This document shows positions 42,994 to 53,023 of a DNA stretch of 60,000 bases, one piece after another. The stretch covers positions 8,365,060 to 8,425,059 of the forward strand of contig OX442314.1 in NCBI GenBank assembly GCA_949358305.1, given 5' to 3'. Position 1 is the first letter of the stretch, and each line of letters opens with the position of its first letter. The notes below the pieces were generated by a model. The model ran no database searches, was not told the DNA's origin, and worked only from the letters and a program-made list of their open reading frames with translations. Origin of the DNA: Strigamia acuminata. Its lineage: Eukaryota; Arthropoda; Chilopoda; Geophilomorpha; Linotaeniidae. The translations under genes were made by a program, and so were the position numbers.

Positions 42994-45342
42994 ATGGCTT
43001 CCTCCTTAACACGAATTCCTTCCCACGCTAAAATCGATTCTCGACAATGGTACGACGGTCAGAAATTTATATTTCGGGAAGATAAGCTGTTTGTTGAGGA
43101 TGACAACTTAATGTTAATGCGATGCTGTGTGCAAACTTGCCGTAGTCGCGGACGTCTCGATCTGACCACTCATGAGTTTAATATGACTACTGCGCACTCT
43201 CATGGCACAACTCCACTCGTTGTGAACACCAAATTATTTGCGTACGAACTCGTCAGTAACTGCAAAAAACTTAACCCATCAGCGTCAAAGAAACCCGAAT
43301 ATGATAAGCTGTGCGTAAAGTACCCGGACGTTGCGTCGGCGAAGCCCTATACGCGTTTCAAGTCTATGCTGAGTAGACTATGCAGAAGAGATATCCCAAA
43401 GCTTGATAGCATGAAGGAATTTTACAAATTCTTTGAAATGCAGAAGCACGAAGTTGTCCTCGAGGAGCGGATTTCGTACATCTATGACACAACATTGATT
43501 GCAGCAGACGGCTCAATCAGTGTTTTTTTTATTAACCGCGAACTGTGTGCACAAATACAGCCAAAGTGTAAGGAGTATCATACTGACGCAACGTTTAAGG
43601 TGGTGCCGCAATTTGCCAATGCTGCCAACGGTTCTTTCACCCAGTTTCTCACTGTTCAGGGCATGGTCGGAAAGAAACTAATTCCATTTTGCTTCTGTCT
43701 CATGACTAGGAAGTCTGCTTGTGCGTACGAGCGGTTATTCGGACACTTGGCTGTAATCATGGATTCTATTATAGCTGGTAGCACATTCATGACAGATTTT
43801 GAGCCTGCATTGTATAAATCAATTGAATCAGCATTCCCGTTGTGTCAAGTTGTGCACTGCAGTTTTCACTTTTGTGAATCACTTCGCCGCAAGGCAATGA
43901 AGCTCGGCCTGCAACCGTTCTACAGCACCAACGAATATGCGTGGGCGGCGATTCACTTAGTCATGGCTATAGTGTACCTACCGGCTGCGAGGGCGGAGAT
44001 AGCACTCGAAGTTGTGGAGACATACTGGAACTCAGCGGCGCGGGTGGGCAGATTAGCTGATCTTATGTCGGAATTTTTTGCCTACTTTCGACAGTACTGG
44101 TTGGTGGAAGTCACAGCCACACGTTTCAGCGTTTTTGGTTTGGCACATCGGACGAACAACAGTCTCGAGTCGTGGCATTCATCTCTTCCTGCAACGCTTG
44201 GAAAACATACACTCCCTGTCCACTTTGTAGTCGCCTTATCGCAAGTCGACCACACAGCCACGGTTAATTTTGCACAAGAGATGCGTGATCTGGAAACGCA
44301 ACAGCCGCAATGCAAGTCGTACTTGCTGAATGATACGTGTATAAAGAATCTAATGGCCAAGTTTGAAGACCGTACGCTAAACGAACTCGAGTTCCTGAAG
44401 GCCATGGCCTACCGTGTTTCCATGATGAGGGAAGGTTTTTCTTTGGATTGCAACGGCGCGATCCCTAATGGTTTGCTGGCCGCACCACCCGTTGAGCCGC
44501 GAATCCCACAGGTGAACGTCACTGGTCGGTATGTTCGCCCAGTCCTGCCCGCAGACCCACCACAGTTCAATCTAGATGACGCCCTCGCAGCAGCAACCGC
44601 ACAAACGGCAGTTGCACGGACGACAACTCGCAACCCAAATCCACCGGCACGTCGCCGTGGCCGCCCGCGTATTCACCCGCTGCCAACCACTGCCAACCGG
44701 CCCCCTGTGCAACTCCGACGCTCTCCACGCAACCGACTGTCCGAGCCACAACCAGAAGCTGCTGAACGACGTAGCAGATCACCGAACGACGATATTTTAG
44801 AGCCGCCTGTCCAACTCCGACGCTCTCCACGCAACCGACTGCCCGAGCCACAACCAGAAGTTGCTGAACGACGTAGCAGATCACCGATCAACGATATTTT
44901 AGAGCCCCCTGTCCAACTCCGACACACTACACGAAACCTAGCTGCACGTATTCCACAGGCAATACCTGTACCACAGGTAATAACTGTTGGAGAAGATTCG
45001 GATGATGAATTGGGTATTGCACCGGATGTGTGGCACAGAATTGGAGAACAGCAACGCTTACAGCGCATTCAGCGCTTACCCGTAGAAGTCCACACATTGG
45101 CAACAGAGTTGGTTGAGTTCTTGACTCAAGCGGTCGAAAACTTAATTGCCACCAGAGAACCAAATGACTTCACTTGCCAGCTGTGTAGCACAAACCAGTG
45201 CAACATCTCATACAGGTGCGGTCACATGGTTTGTGCAGCCTGTGCAAAAAAGGCAGTGTTAGTAAATGTGGAGTTGAAATGTCACGTGTGTCGAATAACG
45301 GTCACGAAGCGGGAAGATCTGCATAGACTGTTTGCTAACTAA
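42994..45342 (+). CDS. MULE transposase with FLYWCH, AT-hook and RING domains
   Basis: 782 codons, uninterrupted. Residues about 10-75: FLYWCH-type DNA-binding finger (FIFREDKLFVEDDNLMLMRC ... CRSRGRLDL ... H-x-H). Residues about 190-330: MULE catalytic domain, with HTDATFK (first Asp near 197), FMTDFEPAL (second Asp near 267) and a C-S-F-H-F motif near 289; a catalytic Glu should follow in the helical region. Residue about 555: AT-hook RRGRPRIHP. Residues about 570-650: three tandem repeats built on PPVQLRRSPRNRL and AERRSRSP. Residues about 728-770: C3HC4 RING finger (CQLCSTNQC, then CGHMVCAACA, then CHVC). Family role: cut-and-paste transposition. A RING end suggests ubiquitin-ligase activity or a protein-interaction module and is unusual for a transposase. 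The start ATG is in context AAAGATGG. Confidence 0.88.
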   Translation: MASSLTRIPSHAKIDSRQWYDGQKFIFREDKLFVEDDNLMLMRCCVQTCRSRGRLDLTTHEFNMTTAHSHGTTPLVVNTKLFAYELVSNCKKLNPSASKKPEYDKLCVKYPDVASAKPYTRFKSMLSRLCRRDIPKLDSMKEFYKFFEMQKHEVVLEERISYIYDTTLIAADGSISVFFINRELCAQIQPKCKEYHTDATFKVVPQFANAANGSFTQFLTVQGMVGKKLIPFCFCLMTRKSACAYERLFGHLAVIMDSIIAGSTFMTDFEPALYKSIESAFPLCQVVHCSFHFCESLRRKAMKLGLQPFYSTNEYAWAAIHLVMAIVYLPAARAEIALEVVETYWNSAARVGRLADLMSEFFAYFRQYWLVEVTATRFSVFGLAHRTNNSLESWHSSLPATLGKHTLPVHFVVALSQVDHTATVNFAQEMRDLETQQPQCKSYLLNDTCIKNLMAKFEDRTLNELEFLKAMAYRVSMMREGFSLDCNGAIPNGLLAAPPVEPRIPQVNVTGRYVRPVLPADPPQFNLDDALAAATAQTAVARTTTRNPNPPARRRGRPRIHPLPTTANRPPVQLRRSPRNRLSEPQPEAAERRSRSPNDDILEPPVQLRRSPRNRLPEPQPEVAERRSRSPINDILEPPVQLRHTTRNLAARIPQAIPVPQVITVGEDSDDELGIAPDVWHRIGEQQRLQRIQRLPVEVHTLATELVEFLTQAVENLIATREPNDFTCQLCSTNQCNISYRCGHMVCAACAKKAVLVNVELKCHVCRITVTKREDLHRLFAN

Positions 45343-45664
45343 ACACTTCTTTTCAAATAAGTTCCATTTCAATAAACAATTTTTTATAAATATAATTAAT
45401 ACATTTTTATTTCCTTATTACATTCTGTTCAAAAACGTACCGAAAATCACTGAAAATGATCAGAAATGAACAAAACCACCCAAAAATGACCACAAAACCA
45501 TCCAAAAATGACCGAAAACCACCAAATAATAACCAAAACCTTGCCCACAACTTTAATCTTAATCATTAAAAAATTTCACACTTGATTCGCTGTTATTTTC
45601 TGTTATGTTCGATACATTTACGTCCATTTTAGTTATTTTTGGTTGGTTTTTGGTAACATTTTCG

Positions 45665-45790
45665 TGATTTTTGTTCAATTCCGATCATTTTCAGTCGTTT
45701 TTTGTTCAATTCCGATCATTTTCAGTCGTTTTTTGTTCAATTCCAATCATTTTCAGTCGTTTTTTGTTCAATTCCAATCATTTTCAGTCT
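45665..45790. repeat. 31-bp minisatellite, right side of the MULE
   Basis: Four copies of TTTTGTTCAATTCC(G/A)ATCATTTTCAGTCG. Different in sequence from the left-side minisatellite but the same period. Confidence 0.85.
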
Positions 45791-46227
45791 AATTTGGGAG
45801 GTCGCATTGTTGGGAGCTTACTCAATTATCGTGCGCTTAAAAACTTTTATTCGTCGCAAATTTGAGAGGTCGCATTGTTGGGAGAGATTTAATAATAATG
45901 TGCGTCGCAAATTTGGGACGTCGCAAATTTGGTCCGCGCAAATTTGGTCCGCGCAAATTTAGGATCGCAATTTTAGCGATCGCAAATTTGACGATCGCAA
46001 ATTTGAACCCCGCCCGTTCACATACATGCATTAACGCATGCATTTTGCGCACCAAAACTGCTTAGTTCACATGCACGCTTTACTACCGTGCGTTGGCCGA
46101 AGCGCCTTGTGACTTCGTGCGATATAACGCACGACGGATGAAATTGAAATATTTCAACTTTACGCTTGCGCGTTTAAGCTGATGCAACAACGCACACATG
46201 TGAACTAGCCTTTAGTTACATAAGTTC

Positions 46228-46471
46228 TCACTTGGAATATGTACAAATACAATCATTCTGGTCATTACACGCTCCCGCAAAATATCCAGTTGAAAAACGA
46301 CAACTTTCTTTACAACCAAAGTCGCCATCTAGCTTACAAGATAAACTTGTTGCTGTAAAAAAGATACAGATCAATACTCATGTAGTAAAAACTACAATTT
46401 TTAAACCAAAAACAAAACTTACCAACAACATGGATTAAACAGAACAAGCTTAAAATGAATAGAAATTTCAT
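46228..46471 (-). CDS. Defensin-like secreted peptide gene 7
   Basis: Exon 1 (46471-46423) encodes MKFLFILSLFCLIHVV, phase 1, donor GTAAGT. The intron ends in TTTTTTACAG. Exon 2 (46352-46228) completes a 57-aa precursor. Cysteines are C-x7-C-x3-C-x10-C-x5-C-x-C with gamma-core G-A-C. Net charge is about -1. It ends AAGTGAGAAC: here the stop is TGA, yet the donor consensus GTGAGA is retained. The TATA position is degenerate. Its normal 3' block lies at 28985-29181, now about 17 kb away because the LTR element and the MULE inserted between. If the mRNA needs that block, this copy could be impaired despite its clean frame. Confidence 0.82.
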
Positions 46472-46815
46472 TTTTGATGGATGCTCCTGCGGTAGAAATA
46501 GAGAAACTAACGAATAGCAGATGAAGGAACTGGTCTTTACTAGTATGTGTTGCTGATGTGGCAGCGATACTGTATGTATTCATATGTTTACCAAGCGTCA
46601 TACGACGCGTGCTTGGTGTACAGGCAAAATGACGGATGGTTATCACGTGACTGTACAGAGCATTGTAGATCAGCGATTGCTTGGCAACACGTTCAAATAT
46701 ATATTAATGCGACAAATCTTAAAAAATAACATGTTATAATTTTATTTTTTTGTTAATTTTCTAATAAAAATATAGTGTCATGTAAAAAATCTTCATAAAT
46801 AACATGTAATAATTA

Positions 46816-46941
46816 TTTTGTTCTATATTTATTTAAGTACCGTAACAAAGATATAAAAATATATACATAAATAAATAGCTATTTATTTATGTATATATTT
46901 TTATATCTTTGTTACGGTACTTAAATAAATATAGAACAAAA
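46816..46941. repeat. Perfect 126-bp palindrome
   Basis: 63-bp arms meet at 46878/46879 (ATAAATAG|CTATTTAT) with no spacer and no mismatch seen. It should extrude as a cruciform in DNA or a hairpin in RNA. Confidence 0.92.
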
Positions 46942-47009
46942 CTTGTGACAGAATAAAACTTGTGAAGAATAACCTGTGAAGAATAACCTGTGAAGAATAA
47001 CTTGTGTAG

Positions 47010-47069
47010 AATAAAACTTGTGACAGTTTGGAAGAGCCTAGGCTCTTCCAAACTGTCACAAGTTTTATT
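47010..47069. repeat. Perfect 60-bp palindrome
   Basis: 30-bp arms centred between 47039 and 47040 (GAGCCT|AGGCTC). It lies 68 bp from the larger palindrome, with three to four AACTTGTGAAGAATAACCTG-type repeats between. The right arm is the normal unit sequence (compare 28573); the left arm is a new inverted copy. Confidence 0.92.
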
Positions 47070-47144
47070 TTATTTTATTTTATAGCTTTTGTTGTCGTCT
47101 CCAACACACCTGCTGCTTTTTCCCTATTATTTTTAAACTCTCGA

Positions 47145-47460
47145 ATGGCAAACAATTATTACGATTACTTTCAAGGACTAAATGACAATGCTATGCACCG
47201 ACATGTTGAAAAAATTAAACTTATCACTACCGAAAAATGCTTCTAACCAAAGGTTCAGACATTTTTTACCTCTGAAATTCCGCCTGAACTTCTGGTCCGC
47301 TGTTACACAAATCCACCAAATACACTGCCTGTTTTGACTGGTTCCCCACAGCCCAAATTGACTGATACCCAATCCACATTAACCAATGATTCACCATCAG
47401 TTCTGACAAATACACTATTACAAAGAAATGAAATACGGAGTTTCTGCTCTTTATTTTCCT
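47145..47460 (+). pseudogene. PHD-gene N-terminal copy, frameshifted (fourth copy)
   Basis: Starts MANNYYDYFQGLNDNAMHRH, VEKIKL, then breaks at a frameshift near 47235 relative to the 28.7-kb copy. No PHD finger remains. It ends at the conserved 3' block of unit 8. Confidence 0.5.
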
Positions 47461-48117
47461 AAATTATCATAAATGAATAAAGTTCTTTCCAGTTATTTGT
47501 ATATGAACTTGGTTTATTCATGGTGAAAACAAGAAAACACAGCAAAGTGATCAAAACAATGATATAACACTATCACATCATATCCCAATTACCCTCAACC
47601 AAAGACCTATTTTAAAATAACCCATACCCTTACAAGACAACATCTCACGTATCATCTTGATGCAAAAAAACAAGCATTATTAACTTAGTTTCAGGATGCA
47701 ATTGATGTCAAGTGCTGAACAGAGCCAAATAGAAGTGATTTTTGTGGAAATAATTGCCGATGTCTCAATGTCGTACTATAGTCCAATTCCGGTGGAAATG
47801 AATGCCTTGTTCACACTTAAACCACTTTTGTAGAAGTTATGGCTTATGTCGATAAGTATACTTCAGAGCTGTCATACGTTTTGTACAAATTAGCGACGTT
47901 TTTAACAAGAAGTGACGTCAAAAGTGACTTTTTCAACTTATACAAAGCCATTACAAATGTGAATAACAGCGTTTCTAAAAGCTGTCTAGAAGAAAAGTGG
48001 TTAAAGTGTAAACAAGGCATAAGAGACACATCGTAGCTAATAGTTAGTCGTCCCTATAGGAAACACAAGAAAAAATGAGTTAAAAGCAACGCAGATGTGA
48101 ACAAAGTGCGTTGTTAA

Positions 48118-48574
48118 AGGTCAAGTGCACTGAGTGGGTTTTATTTTTTTTCTGATAGAGCCTAATAAAAAAATATTTTTCATGTTAAAAAAAATAAAAT
48201 TTGGGCCTTTATCAATTGAAAAACTTGACTTTTTCAATGTGATGCATGATGGTTGTTGGCTGGATGACCTACGTCATCAGTTCGGCGGTGGTTGGTAGTG
48301 GTGGTGTTGCGCATGCGCAGTGAACAGTTTTCACTCCCGCAATCAAGGTCAACCAATATGAATCCGACCTAAGCTCAGAACAAGTTCCAGGTCAACTGAA
48401 CTAGAGAACTGACAACGTCATACTCCCATGATTCTTTGCCTTGTCAACACCCGATATTGCGATTGTTATTAAACAATGATAAAAACCCAAATTTTATTTT
48501 TTTTTAACATGAAAAATATTTTTTCATTAGGCTCTATCAGAAAAAAAATAAAACTCACTCAGTGCACTTGACTT
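48118..48574. mobile_element. MITE C in unit 8, longest copy, TTAA target
   Basis: TTAA at 48114-48117 and 48575-48578. About 95-bp inverted ends starting AGGTCAAGTGCACTGAGTGG. The core (48245-48480) is collinear with the sequence around the THAP fragment at 24.2-24.5 kb (GATGGTTGTTGGCTGGATGA, GCGCATGCGCA) but keeps no open frame. Confidence 0.8.
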
Positions 48575-48795
48575 TTAAGCCTAGTTCACATACAAGCATT
48601 AACGCATGCGTTTTGTGCACCAAAGCTGCTTAGTTCACATGCACGCTTTACTACCGCACGTTGGCCGAAGCGCTTTGTGACTTCGTGCGATATAACGCAC
48701 GACGGATGATGTTGAAATATTTCAACTTTAAGCCTGCGCGTTGAAGCTGATGCAACAAGGCATGCATGTGAACTGGCCTTTAGTTAAATAAGTTC

Positions 48796-49052
48796 TTACT
48801 TGGGAGATGAACAGATACAATCCTTCTTGTCATCACAATGTCCCTCAAAACGTCCAGTTGATGCTACGCAAGTTGCTTTACAACCAATGTCGCGAATATT
48901 AATATTAGCCAGACAAGCCAAACTTATTGCTGTAAAAAAGATACAGATCAATACTTATGAGTGTAAAAACTACAATTTTTAAACCTAAAACAAAACTTAC
49001 CAACAACATGATGGATTAAACAGAATAAGCTTAAAATGATTAGAAATTTCAT
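48796..49052 (-). CDS. Defensin-like secreted peptide gene 8
   Basis: Exon 1 (49052-49001) encodes MKFLIILSLFCLIHHVV, one codon longer than copies 3-7 through an extra CAT. Phase 1, donor GTAAGT, 71-bp intron. Exon 2 (48929-48796) completes a 61-aa precursor. The first loop is three residues longer (C-x10-C-x3-C-x10-C-x5-C-x-C) while the CxxxC, G-H-C and CxC core is intact. Net charge is about +1. It ends AAGTAAGAAC. The TATA position is degenerate (ACTAGTAAAGAC). Gene 9 is its closest relative and shares the longer first loop. Confidence 0.82.
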
Positions 49053-49282
49053 TTTTGATGGATGGTCTTGCGGTAGAAAGAGAGGAACTAACGAAGAGCA
49101 GATGAAGGACCTTGTCTTTACTAGTATGTGTTGCTGATGTGGCAGCGATACTGTATGTATTCATATGTTTACCAAGCGTCATATGACGCGTGCTTGGTGT
49201 ACAGGCAAAATGGCGGATGGTTATCACGTGACCGTGCAGTGAATTGTGGATCAGCGATTGCTTGGCAACAAGTTCGAATATA

Positions 49283-50221
49283 CAGGGTGTCCTAAAAGTC
49301 TGGTTCCCTCCAAATATTTCCTGAGCAATTGCATCTAGGCCAACTTTGATGAAGCCATCCTATAGGAAGTTGGGTGAGAGCAATCCAATGAAGACATCAA
49401 ATTTGACCTTGAAGGTCATTTTCAAGGTTATTCATTTGCTAACTTTTAAACCGTTTAAGATACAGCAAAATTTCCAATTACAAAGTTGTAGAGCACCATC
49501 AAATTAGTACTATCCAACTTATCTTAGTTATCTTAAGTTAAATTTTTCAGAACGCGCGATATCGCAATAACGCATAGCAGTGCTATTCATATGCGCGACC
49601 ACCCGTGTAAGAATTATTCTTACATGTTGCGCGTACGAATATTGCACATATTATGGATCACCAGGATAATAATTGGGTGGGAGGGAGTGTGGGTAGATAG
49701 TTGGTAGTTGGTTTGGCTGTACAGAACTCAATCAAATGTCTAGCTGCCGAAGGACAACACATCGAACAACTCCTTAAGTGATACCTAGAAACAGACTACC
49801 AACCCATCCACTGACACTCCCTCCCATCCAATCATTATCCCGGTTATCCATAATATGCGCAATATTTGTACGCGCGACATGTAAGAATAATTCTCACACC
49901 CGATGTCGTGCGTATGAATAGCTCTGCCATCCGTTACTGCAATATCGCCTGTTATGAAACATTTAACTTAAGATATCTAAGATAAGTTGGATAGTACTAA
50001 TTTGATGGTGCTCTACAACTTTGTAATTGGAAATCTTGCTCTATCTTAAACGGTTTAAAAGTTAGCAAGTGAATGACCTTGAAAATGACCTTCAAGGTCA
50101 AATTTGATGACGTCATTGGATTGCTCTCACCCAACTTCCTATAGAATGGCTTCATCAAAGTTGGCCTAGATGCAATTGCTCAGGAAATATTTGGAGGGAA
50201 CCAGACTTTTAGGACACCCTG
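49283..50221. mobile_element. Mariner-type fold-back element 2 (TA target)
   Basis: CAGGGTGTCCTAAAAGTCTG at the left and its complement at the right, TA flanks. The arms pair for more than 400 bp, including outer sequence shared with element 1 and an inner part (GCGATATCGCAATAACG ... CATGTAAGAATAATTCT-like) that is unrelated to element 1. The loop is near 49750. No transposase. Confidence 0.85.
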
Positions 50222-50494
50222 TATATTAATGCAAAAAATCTTAAAAAATACTCCGTAACATGTTATAATTTTTTTTGTATAATATACATTCATGTATAAA
50301 ATCTTCATACATAACATAAATTAAAATAAATAAAATAACATAAATCTTATAAAAACTCTCAAATTATCAATTTAAAAAAAAAAATTTAATTTCAACTAAT
50401 AAAACCAACACCTGATAACATAACAACACCACATTCATCAAACTGCTCCAACCTATTAAAAATAACATTTACCAAAAAAAAAAATACAATTAAA

Positions 50495-51030
50495 CAGTGT
50501 TGGGTACGGTATTCGGTACTGTACCGGAAGTACAGTACCGTCGATACCGGTACTTCCGGTAACCTGCATTACATCTCGCGGTACACGGGAAATCGCGAGA
50601 AAACACGAGATTCTCGTGTTATAAACATCAATAATTTATAAAATGCCTAAAATACTATTAAAAGTTTATTAATAATAAGCTTTTAATTGGTTTTTATTAA
50701 TTTTAAAGTTTATTTCTTTTTTGTAGCCAAAATTAAAACTTTCAAAGGAAGAAAACCCAATTAAAAGTTTATTATTAATAAACTTTTAATAGTATTTTAG
50801 GCATTTTATAAATTATTGATGTCTATAACATCAACTTTTTACAATTAAAGTGGAAAACGGGAGAATCACGAGAATTTCGTGTTTTCTCGCGTTTTCCCGT
50901 GTACCACGAGATGTACCGCAAAATCCCGGTTCCAGAATTGTACCGGGACCGCGGTAAAGTGCTAGGTACCGCGTACCGGGACCGCAGAACTTTTCAGCAC
51001 CTGCGCAAGTACCGCGTACTTGTACCGTGG
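50495..51030. mobile_element. hAT-type element in unit 8, right end lost
   Basis: CAGTGTTGGGTACGGTATTC follows CAATTAAA, the same target as at 25663 and 53766. The interior includes the TTTATAAAATGCCTAAAATA inverted repeat (about 50636-50818). The right part runs GTACCGCGTACTTGTACCGT and then joins the PHD-gene tail at about 51031. Confidence 0.65.
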
Positions 51031-51158
51031 TAGTGGTTCCCCACAGCCCAAATTGACTGATACCCAATCCACATTAACCAATGATTTACCATCAGTTCTG
51101 ACAAATACTTGTACACTATTACAAAGAAATGAAATACGGAGTAATACATACCGGTATA
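51031..51158 (+). pseudogene. PHD-gene tail fragment (fifth copy), split by mariner-type element 3
   Basis: TGGTTCCCCACAGCCCAAAT to GAAATACGGAG matches 47339-47440. The remainder (TTTCTGCTCTTTATTTTCCT) continues after the fold-back element at about 51949. It is only a fragment and cannot encode a protein. Confidence 0.55.
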
Positions 51159-51929
51159 CAGGGTGTCCCAAAAGTCTGAACCACCCTAAATATTTCGTGA
51201 ACAATTGCATCTAGGCCAACTTTGATGAAGCAATCGTACAGAAAGTTGGGTGAGAGCAATCCAATGATGTCATCAAATTTGACCTTGAAGGCCGTTTTCA
51301 AGGTCATTCACTTGCTAACTTCTAAACCAATCAGGTTACAGAAAAATTTCCAATTACAAAGTTGCAGAGCGCCATCTAATTAGTCTAGAACTGTTCTTAA
51401 AAAAATTATCTCTTACTGAAAAGTTTTGAGAAAAAAAGGTTTGAAACATTGGTCTACTCAGCTTTGTAACTCAGCTTTGTAAACTAAAACTATTGAGGCA
51501 ACCAAGCTAATCCTCAATTAGGACACTTTATTGGGTCATACTTGTAAGTAGAAGAGAGGAAACACAAAAGAAAGGAACTAATTTATTTTGGAAATACATT
51601 CCACATGATAGTGTTAGGTTACAAAGCTGAGTAGACTAACATTTAAACCTTTTTTTCTCAAAACGTTTCAGTTATAGATAATTTTTTGAAGAACAGTTCT
51701 AGACTAATTAGATGGTGCTCTACAACTTTGTAATTGAAAATTTTTCTCTAACCTGTTGGTTTAGAAGTTAGCACAAATGAATGACCTTGAAAATGGCCTT
51801 CAAGGTCAAATTTGATGACATCATTGGATTGCTCTCACCCAACTTCCTATACGATCGCTTCATCAAAGTTGGCCTAGATGCAATTGCTCAGGAAATATTT
51901 AGGGTGGTTCAGACTTTTGGGACACACTG
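51159..51929. mobile_element. Mariner-type fold-back element 3 (TA target)
   Basis: CAGGGTGTCCCAAAAGTCTG at the left, CAGACTTTTGGGACACACTG at the right, TA flanks. The arms share the CATCTAGGCCAACTTTGATG block with elements 1 and 2, and the core is a third unrelated sequence. No transposase. Confidence 0.85.
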
Positions 51930-52634
51930 TATATAGAATGACAGCCTGTTTCTGCTCTTTATTTTCCTAAATTATCATAAAATGAATAAAGTTCTTTCCA
52001 GTTATTTGCATATGAACTTGGTTTATTCGTGGTGAAAACAAGAAAACACAGCAAAATGATCAAAACAATGATAAAACACTATTCCATCATATCCCAATTA
52101 CCCTCAACCAAAGACATATTTTAAATTAACCCATACCCTTACAAAGACAACATCTCATGTATCATCTTGATTCAAAAAAACAAGCATTATTAACTTAGTT
52201 TCAAGATGCAATTGATGTCAAGTGCTGAACAGAGCCAAATAGAAGTGATTTTTGTGGAAATAATTGCCGATGTCTAAATGTCGTACTGTAGTCCAATTCC
52301 GGTGGAAAACTAATGCCTTGTTCACACTTAAACCACTTTTGTAGAAGTTATGGTTAATTTCGATAAGTATACTTCAGAGCAGTCATACTTTTAGTACAAA
52401 TTAGCGACGTTTTTAACAAGAAGTGACGTCAAAAGTGACTTTTTCAACTTGTACAAAGCCATTCCAAATGTGAATAACAGAGTTTCTAAAAGCTGTCTGG
52501 ACGAAAAGTGGTTAAAGTGTGAACTAGGCATAAACTTAAGAGACACGTTGTAGTCTATAGTTAGTCGTCCCTATAGGAAACACAAGAAAAAATAAGTTAA
52601 AAGCAACGCAGATGTGAACAAGGTGCGTTGTTAA

Positions 52635-52800
52635 AGGTCAACTGCACTGAGTGGGTTTTATTTTTTTTCTGACAGAGCCTAATAAAAAATTGTTATTAAA
52701 CAATGATAAAGGCCCAAATTTTATTTTTTTTAACATGAAAAATATTTTTTCATTAGGCTCTATCAGAAAAAAAATAAAACTCACTCGGTGCACTTGACTT
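52635..52800. mobile_element. MITE C in unit 9, TTAA target
   Basis: TTAA at 52631-52634 and 52801-52804. Nearly the same length (166 bp) and internal deletion as the unit 7 copy, so these two probably descend from one insertion. Confidence 0.75.
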
Positions 52801-53023
52801 TTAAGCCTAATTCACATACATGCATTAACGCATGCGTTTTGCGCAACAAAGCTGTTTAGTTCACTTGCACGCTTTACTACCGCGCGTTGGCCGAAGCGCC
52901 TTGTGACTATTCATGCGCTATAACACACGACGGATGAAGTTGAAATATTTCAACTTTAAACTTGCGCATTGAAGCTGATGCAACAACACATACATGTGAA
53001 CTAGCCTTTAGTTACATAAGTTC

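Larger units (their letters stand above)
42173..46015 (+). mobile_element. MULE DNA transposon, complete, 9-bp target duplication
   Basis: 3843 bp flanked by GTTCACATA (42164-42172 and 46016-46024). The uninterrupted site is seen in the other units. The ends are imperfect inverted repeats (GGTGTAGGACCACATTTGCG and CGCAAATTTGAACCCCGCCC). Both subterminal regions are packed with ATTTGCGATCG and ATTTGCGACG words in opposite orientation at the two ends. It encodes a single intronless transposase. The 9-bp duplication is typical of Mutator-like elements. It lies inside MITE B of unit 7. Confidence 0.9.

Noticed and set aside
44567-45163. Antisense ORFs across the 3' half of the MULE transposase gene
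   Set aside because: They are shadows of the coding strand created by its GC-rich repeats.
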